From contig CANFWI010000025.1 in NCBI GenBank assembly GCA_947450675.1, positions 1 to 44,597 on the forward strand: a DNA stretch of 44,597 bases. Reading direction: 5' to 3'. This stretch comes from Comamonadaceae bacterium. Its GTDB lineage: Bacteria > Pseudomonadota > Gammaproteobacteria > Burkholderiales > Burkholderiaceae_C. How positions within the stretch are numbered: position 1 is the first letter of the stretch; each line of letters starts with the position of its first letter. Positions 40,435-44,597 of this stretch are shown here, piece by piece. The notes below the pieces were generated by a model that was given only the letters and a program-made list of their open reading frames with translations, made no database searches and was not told where the DNA came from. The translations under genes and the position numbers were made by a program.

Positions 40435-41364
40435 TCAGCTTTCCGAAAATCGCCGCTCCCAAGCCTCGACTTCCGCCAGGCCCATCGTCTCGCTGTATTC
40501 CTGCAAGCTGAACATGCGGCCGCGCGAGGCCTCGGTGTTGCCGTCCCGTTGCAGGTTTTGCAGTGCTTCACGCATGGCAAAGCCGACGGTGTTGCGTATC
40601 AAGCCGGGGTAAATCGCCAACCCGATGCCGTGCGTGTGCAGCGCGTCGGCATGCAGCCCAGCCAAGGCACCGCCAGCGTCTATGTTCACCATGCAGGGAA
40701 TGCTGATGGCATCGGCTACTCGCCGAATGTCGTCCAGAATGCCGGCGTGACCTTTGAGCTCGACAAAGACCGCCCCAGCGCCTACGCGCTCGAAGGCTTG
40801 CGCACGCCGGATGGCTTCAGGCAAGCCGTGCGCAGCAGCGCTGTCGGTGCGGCCGATGATGAGGAAATCCGGATCGTTACGGGCCGCCACAGCGGCTTCA
40901 ATCTTGGCCACCGCCTCGGCAAAGTCGAGCACGCTGCGCGCGCCCGGCAACTGTGCGCAGCGCTTGGGCGAGAGCTGGTCTTCGATGTGAATGCCGGCCA
41001 CGCCTGCCGCTTCAAACTCTTGCACCGTGCGCCGCACGGCCACGATGCCGCCGTAGCCAGTATCGGCGTCGCAGATCAATGGCACATCAATGCAGGCCGC
41101 CACATTGCGCGCATGGTTGGCCATCAGGGACAAGTCAACGAGGCCGACGTCGGGCCGGCCCAACAAGGAGGCGGAGACGCCATTGCCCGTCATGTACGCC
41201 GCTTCAAAACCGGCCTGTGCGACCAAGCGCGCACCATAACCGTCGAAGATGCCGGGCGCGATCAATGCGGGCGCGCTGCGACCAGCCCCGTTCAAGCGCT
41301 GGCGCAACTGACGACGCATTTGGCTGAAGCGGCTGACGCTCGGCACAGCAGAACCCGCGCTCAT
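40435..41364 (-). CDS. Isocitrate lyase/PEP mutase family lyase (dimethylmalate- or methylisocitrate lyase-like)
   Basis: 309 residues with the (beta/alpha)8 lyase pattern: APGIFDGYGARLVAQAGF, the metal-binding DADTGYGG (99-106), IHIEDQLSPKRCAQLPG and the FLIIGRTDS stretch. The catalytic loop, normally K-[KR]-C-G-H in this family, is KRCAQ (C136), so the cysteine is kept but the flanking Gly-His is changed. Such enzymes cleave 2-methylisocitrate, 2,3-dimethylmalate, oxaloacetate or related acids to pyruvate plus a carboxylic acid. It overlaps the preceding aconitase-type small-subunit gene by 4 bases, so the hydro-lyase and this lyase act in sequence. Confidence 0.82.
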   Translation of the reverse strand: MSAGSAVPSVSRFSQMRRQLRQRLNGAGRSAPALIAPGIFDGYGARLVAQAGFEAAYMTGNGVSASLLGRPDVGLVDLSLMANHARNVAACIDVPLICDADTGYGGIVAVRRTVQEFEAAGVAGIHIEDQLSPKRCAQLPGARSVLDFAEAVAKIEAAVAARNDPDFLIIGRTDSAAAHGLPEAIRRAQAFERVGAGAVFVELKGHAGILDDIRRVADAISIPCMVNIDAGGALAGLHADALHTHGIGLAIYPGLIRNTVGFAMREALQNLQRDGNTEASRGRMFSLQEYSETMGLAEVEAWERRFSES

Positions 41365-41879
41365 GCGGGCACCTGCCAGTCCGGGTATTTTTGTAAAAAT
41401 GGAATCAAGCCGCCTTCACGCAACAGCGCGCGGATGACCGGTGGCAAAGCGCGCATTGGTCGACCGGCAGGCCAGCCGGTGACTTGCAAGAGCTGAGCCT
41501 GCAAATCCAGCACCAAGGTGCTGCCCGAAGTGATGTCGGCGGTGTCGCATTCGAGCACCGGCAAGCCGTTGTTGATGGCGTTGCGGAAAAATTGCCGGCC
41601 AAACGACGGCGCAACAATCGCCGCCACGCCCATGCGCCGCAGCACATGAACCGCTTGTTCGCGGGAAGAGTTGATGCCGAAATGCGTGCCGGCAACGATG
41701 ATGCCGCCGGGCTGAAAGCGCGCCGCAAAACCGGGTGACAGCGCCTCGAAGGCGTGCGCGGCGATATAGGCTTCGTCCTTGCCGGGCAAATACTTGCCGG
41801 AACAATTCAAGTCGGTGTTGACGTCGTCACCCAGCACATAAGCTGAGCCGGAAATCTGGTCGTGTGTCACTTCAGACAT
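41361..41879 (-). CDS. Aconitase-type hydro-lyase, small subunit (LeuD-like)
   Basis: 172 residues. The swivelling domain of isopropylmalate isomerase-type enzymes is recognisable: GDDVNTDLNCSGKYLP, then GTHFGINSSREQAVHVLRRMG, and APSFGRQFFRNAINNGLPVLE. The substrate-recognition loop is altered, with SSREQ in place of the frequent SSREH. It overlaps the large-subunit gene by 8 bases and the lyase gene by 4. It is not next to leuB or leuA, which argues against leucine synthesis. Confidence 0.85.
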   Translation of the reverse strand: MSEVTHDQISGSAYVLGDDVNTDLNCSGKYLPGKDEAYIAAHAFEALSPGFAARFQPGGIIVAGTHFGINSSREQAVHVLRRMGVAAIVAPSFGRQFFRNAINNGLPVLECDTADITSGSTLVLDLQAQLLQVTGWPAGRPMRALPPVIRALLREGGLIPFLQKYPDWQVPA

Positions 41880-43167
41880 GTGCTGCCTCCCATTGGCCGC
41901 CCGGCACGGTGCGCGGGTCGGTGATGCATCCAGTCAGGGCCGATGCCGCCACGGTCGCGGCGGAGCCGAGCCAAATATCGGCGTCGTGGTTGCCCAGCCG
42001 CCCTTTGAAATTTCGGTTCGCGCTGGAGATGACAACCTCCCGATCGCCAGGGATCAGGTGGTTCGTGATGCCAACGCAGGTGCCGCAACCGGCGGCCTCG
42101 AAAGACGCGCCGGCTTCGGTCAAGATTTCAATCAAGCCCTCGCGCAAAGCGGCTAGATAAATCTGCCGTGAGGCCGGCGTCACGATCATGCGCACGCCCG
42201 GGGCCAGTCGGCGCCCTTTCAAAATTGCCGCAGCTTGGCGGATGTCATCAATGCGGCCGTTGGTGCAGGTGCCGATCAGCGCGAAATTGATTTTCTGGCC
42301 AATCACCTCAGAGGCCGAGACCACGTCGTCAACCGCGTGCTGGCGCGCCACTTGCGGCGTCAACGCGGAAGCGTCAATCTCAAAGCGGTCCGCGTAAATG
42401 GCATTCGCGTCAGCGGTGACCGGCTGCGGTGGGCGAGCCCCGTGCGCGGCCAGCCAAGCGAAGGTTTTTTCATCGGCTTCCAGCAGTGCCGCCTTGGCGC
42501 CCAACTCAGCGGCGTGGTTGGCCAGCGTCATGCGGTCGTCAATTTCCATCGCGCTGACGGCCGAACCGGTGTATTCGATGGCCCGGTAATTGAGACCTTC
42601 CGCACCAAATCGACCCAGCATGTAGAGCGTCAAGTCCTTGGCCCAAACGCCGGGCTGCAGTCGTCCGTTGAGCGTCACCTTGACCGACTCGGGCACCCGG
42701 AACCAGAGTTTTCCGGTGGTCAAGATGGCGCTGATGTCGCTGCCTTCAATGCCGGTGCCGAAGACGTTGAAAGCGCCGTAGGTGACCGAGTGGGTGTCGG
42801 TGCCCACCACCAAGTCGCCAGACGTGAGGTGGCCACCTTCAGGCAGCACTTGGTGGCAAATACCGTCGCCAATGTCATACAACACGCTGCCATGTTCACG
42901 TGCAAAGCGGCGCATGGCCGTGTGGCCTTGCGCAGCCTCCAGCGTCGGTGGCGGCGAGTAATGGTCGAGCACCCAAGCGGTCTTGTCGGCAAAGGGCAAT
43001 GCTGTCGGTCGACCGGCGGTCATCTTGTCGACCATGCGGATGGTGTTGGGTGCACGGGCGTCATGCACCATGGCGAAGTCAACGCGCGCAATGACGATGT
43101 CACCGGCTTTGACGTGGCTGACGCCGGCATGCCGGGCCAGAATTTTCTCTGCAATGGTGGAGTCCAT
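41872..43167 (-). CDS. Aconitase-type hydro-lyase, large subunit (LeuC-like)
   Basis: 431 residues from ATG 43167 (MDSTIAEKILARHAG); an in-frame extension to 43260 overlaps the Bug gene. The three cysteine ligands of the 4Fe-4S cluster are C301 (GTCTNGRIDD) and C361, C364 (AGCGTCVG). DTHSVTYGAFNVFGTGIEGSD is the conserved substrate region. Shorter LeuC proteins of this size include isopropylmalate isomerase, homoaconitase and 2,3-dimethylmalate dehydratase. With the downstream lyase the arrangement matches the dehydratase/lyase pair that handles dimethylmaleate or similar branched dicarboxylates. Exact substrate open. Confidence 0.85.
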   Translation of the reverse strand: MDSTIAEKILARHAGVSHVKAGDIVIARVDFAMVHDARAPNTIRMVDKMTAGRPTALPFADKTAWVLDHYSPPPTLEAAQGHTAMRRFAREHGSVLYDIGDGICHQVLPEGGHLTSGDLVVGTDTHSVTYGAFNVFGTGIEGSDISAILTTGKLWFRVPESVKVTLNGRLQPGVWAKDLTLYMLGRFGAEGLNYRAIEYTGSAVSAMEIDDRMTLANHAAELGAKAALLEADEKTFAWLAAHGARPPQPVTADANAIYADRFEIDASALTPQVARQHAVDDVVSASEVIGQKINFALIGTCTNGRIDDIRQAAAILKGRRLAPGVRMIVTPASRQIYLAALREGLIEILTEAGASFEAAGCGTCVGITNHLIPGDREVVISSANRNFKGRLGNHDADIWLGSAATVAASALTGCITDPRTVPGGQWEAAHV

Positions 43168-43217
43168 GGGCGAAGCTTGGTTGGGTTGGAAGTTTCTAAA
43201 GTTGTTGAGGCGGAGGC

Positions 43218-44198
43218 TTAATCGAGTTTCAGCCCGACCTTGCGCACCAGCGCGCCCCACTTGTCGCTTTCAGTGCGTATGTAGCGCCCGGTTTCTTCCG
43301 GCGTGGTGGGCTTGGGCTCTAAACCTAGCTTGCGCAATTGCGCTGCCACGCCGGGGTCATTCAGCGTCGTCACGATGGCCGCGTTCAGCCGTTGGACGAC
43401 GTCGGTGGGCGTGTTCAAAGGCGCGGTGAATGCGTACCAGTTGATGGCCTCAAACCCCGGGTAACCCTGTTCAGCCACGGTCTGCACCTGCGGCAACACA
43501 TCGAGCCGCTTGCTACCGGTCGTCGCCAAGGCCCGCAGTTTGCCGGCCTTGATGAACTGCACCGCATCGGTCGGGCTCGAAAAAATGGAAGCCAAGACGC
43601 CGCCGAGCAAATCGTTCATGGCCGGTGCGCCGCCGCGGTAGGCCACGTGCTGATTGTTCAGACCGGCGGAAACCTTCAACAGCTCGCCGGCGAGATGGCC
43701 GCTGCTGCCAATGCCCGAAGAACCGAAGGACACCTTCGACTTTTCAACGCGACCCAGGCGAACGTAGTCAGCCAGAGTCCGGATCTCGCTGTTCGCATTG
43801 ACCACCAGCACATTGCTGAAGACGATGGCCAGACTCAGCGGCGCCATGTCGGTCACCGGGTCATAGCTGAGCTTGTTCAGATGCTGGTTCACCGCCAGCG
43901 AACCGATGGTGCCCAGCATGATGGTGTAGCCATCTGCCGGGGCTTTCACCAAGGCGTCGGAGGCAATATTGCCGCCAGCCCCAGGTCGGTTGTCAATGAT
44001 CACGCTTTGCTTGAGCGCCTCAGACAAGCGCGGCGCAAGGATTCGGGCCACCGTGTCAGAGCTGCCGCCGGGGGCAAAACCGACCAGGATTTTGATCGGG
44101 CGCAGAGGGAAAGGGTCTGCAGCTTGGGCCATGGGCAGGCCTGCAAAAGACGTGAAGACCACACACAGGGCGGCGGCGAGGTGTCGGCAGTGGATCAT
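43218..44198 (-). CDS. Bug-family solute-binding protein (dicarboxylate cluster)
   Basis: 326 residues from ATG 44198, with TAGGAGACAC upstream; an in-frame extension to 44264 is not family-like. Signal peptide MIHCRHLAAALCVVFTSFAG..AQA, cleavage near residue 27. Bug motifs are RPIKILVGFAPGGSSDTVARIL, DNRPGAGGNIASDALVKAPADGYT, YRGGAPAMNDLLGG and VLPQVQTVAEQGYPGF. It leads the operon with the aconitase-type subunits and the lyase, 50 bases before the large subunit. It probably binds the dicarboxylate they degrade. No TctAB permease is present. Confidence 0.87.
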   Translation of the reverse strand: MIHCRHLAAALCVVFTSFAGLPMAQAADPFPLRPIKILVGFAPGGSSDTVARILAPRLSEALKQSVIIDNRPGAGGNIASDALVKAPADGYTIMLGTIGSLAVNQHLNKLSYDPVTDMAPLSLAIVFSNVLVVNANSEIRTLADYVRLGRVEKSKVSFGSSGIGSSGHLAGELLKVSAGLNNQHVAYRGGAPAMNDLLGGVLASIFSSPTDAVQFIKAGKLRALATTGSKRLDVLPQVQTVAEQGYPGFEAINWYAFTAPLNTPTDVVQRLNAAIVTTLNDPGVAAQLRKLGLEPKPTTPEETGRYIRTESDKWGALVRKVGLKLD

Positions 44199-44297
44199 GC
44201 GAAAGTGTCTCCTAATGTTCTGGGCGCCTGGATGGCTTTCATTTTTTACGTCAACAGCGTCCACTTATACAGTGTTGTCAACGGCGCTGAGGCCGCG

Positions 44298-44597
44298 TCA
44301 GCCGGTGTAGGTTGAGCGCGAGGCGTCGAGCTGGGCCAAGGCCTTGCGCGCCAGCGCTTCGGCGTCAGGTGTGCGCGGCACCCAAGAGTTCACCGGCATC
44401 GGTCGGCCGTGTGAATCCACCGAGACAAAAACGATCAGGCATTCGGTGGTTTTTTCCATCTGGCCGCCTTTCATGTCGCCGCTGCGCACTTCGACTGAAA
44501 TGTTCATGCTGGTGTTGCCGGTGTAGGCCAGCTTGGCTTCGACCTCGACCAAGTCGCCGATCATGATCGGGCGATGAAAGCGGATGCCGCCGACATA
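44298..44597 (-). CDS. Acyl-CoA thioesterase, hot-dog family (5' end cut by the window)
   Basis: About 99 residues are seen up to the window edge. The reading frame is open through 44597, starting YVGGIRFHRPI and continuing MIGDLVEVEAKLAYTGNTSM, then ISVEVRSGD and LIVFVSVDSHGRPMPV. This is the C-terminal two thirds of a single 4HBT domain of the YciA/acyl-CoA thioesterase type, which hydrolyses acyl-CoA to acid plus CoA. The catalytic aspartate region near the N-terminus lies outside. The ATG within the sequence (44562-44564) is internal, not the true start. It ends 99 bases before the Bug gene start on the same strand. Confidence 0.8.
   Translation of the reverse strand, partial: YVGGIRFHRPIMIGDLVEVEAKLAYTGNTSMNISVEVRSGDMKGGQMEKTTECLIVFVSVDSHGRPMPVNSWVPRTPDAEALARKALAQLDASRSTYTG

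Noticed and set aside
40549..41496. 315-residue plus-strand frame opposite the lyase, and similar long frames at 42235-43221 and 43338-44315
   Set aside because: All are shadows of GC-rich genes whose minus-strand products carry clear catalytic or family motifs.
41361..43167. Reading the LeuCD-like pair as leucine biosynthesis
   Set aside because: No leuA or leuB alongside; the genes are locked by overlaps to an ICL-type lyase and follow a Bug receptor, which indicates catabolism.
1..44597. CRISPR arrays, tRNA genes, insertion sequences or integrase genes
   Set aside because: No regularly spaced direct repeats, cloverleaf sequences or transposase/integrase motifs were noticed in either strand; the rearrangement near 23770 shows no insertion-sequence remnant.

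Overview
The window looks like a chromosomal segment of a GC-rich betaproteobacterium, most likely Burkholderiales (Comamonadaceae-like). The reasons are the rimI / degenerate uracil-DNA-glycosylase pair at the left end, the abundance of orphan Bug-type (tripartite tricarboxylate) receptors, the NahR/NagR-like LysR regulators and the box/gentisate gene organisation. It is almost entirely a catabolic region for aromatic and organic acids. I saw no tRNA, rRNA, CRISPR array, insertion sequence or phage gene.

Layout. (1) 1-912: the 3' end of rimI and a degenerate UDG-like protein. (2) 918-12644: a divergently placed GntR/FCD regulator and a tightly packed 12-gene plus-strand operon. It encodes a small AtzG-like protein, an amidase, a CaiB-type CoA transferase, a crotonase, a NitT/TauT-type ABC importer, a PuuE-like deacetylase, an SDR, an FAD hydroxylase, a Bug receptor and an Asp/Glu-racemase-like protein. 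Its substrate is unknown, and three of its enzymes lack the canonical catalytic residues of their superfamilies. (3) 12682-13518: pyrF, a housekeeping gene probably read from a leaderless transcript. (4) 13515-22037: a gentisate module. A NagR-like LysR regulator and a two-subunit Rieske oxygenase resembling salicylate 5-hydroxylase come first. A second LysR regulator, 3-hydroxybenzoate 6-hydroxylase, a Bug receptor, gentisate 1,2-dioxygenase, fumarylpyruvate hydrolase and maleylpyruvate isomerase follow. (5) 22058-25008: a MarR regulator, a truncated acyl-CoA dehydrogenase fused head-on to a frameshifted amidohydrolase remnant (a rearrangement scar), and a ketopantoate-reductase family gene. 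(6) 25022-40434: a complete box cluster for aerobic benzoate degradation through CoA thioesters. A minus-strand operon runs DUF4863, boxD, bclA, alpha/beta hydrolase, branched-chain-type ABC transporter. Divergent to it on the plus strand lie boxR, boxC, boxB, boxA and a MaoC-like gene. (7) 40435-44198: a minus-strand operon of Bug receptor, aconitase-type large and small subunits and an isocitrate-lyase/PEP-mutase-type lyase, which resembles dimethylmalate or methylcitrate chemistry. (8) 44298-44597: the 3' part of an acyl-CoA thioesterase.

How they work together. Benzoate would be imported by the LivFGHM-type system and activated by BclA. BoxA and BoxB epoxidise benzoyl-CoA, BoxC opens the ring and BoxD oxidises the semialdehyde, under control of BoxR responding to benzoyl-CoA. 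Salicylate and 3-hydroxybenzoate would converge on gentisate and leave as fumarate and pyruvate. The regulatory DNA of the box cluster is unusually informative. There are three recognisable promoters sharing a TGCTTG(A/T)C element, a TGCA-N6-TGCA palindrome between promoter and boxC, and mutually exclusive hairpins ahead of boxB.

All functional calls come from reading motifs and family resemblance by eye; no database search was run.
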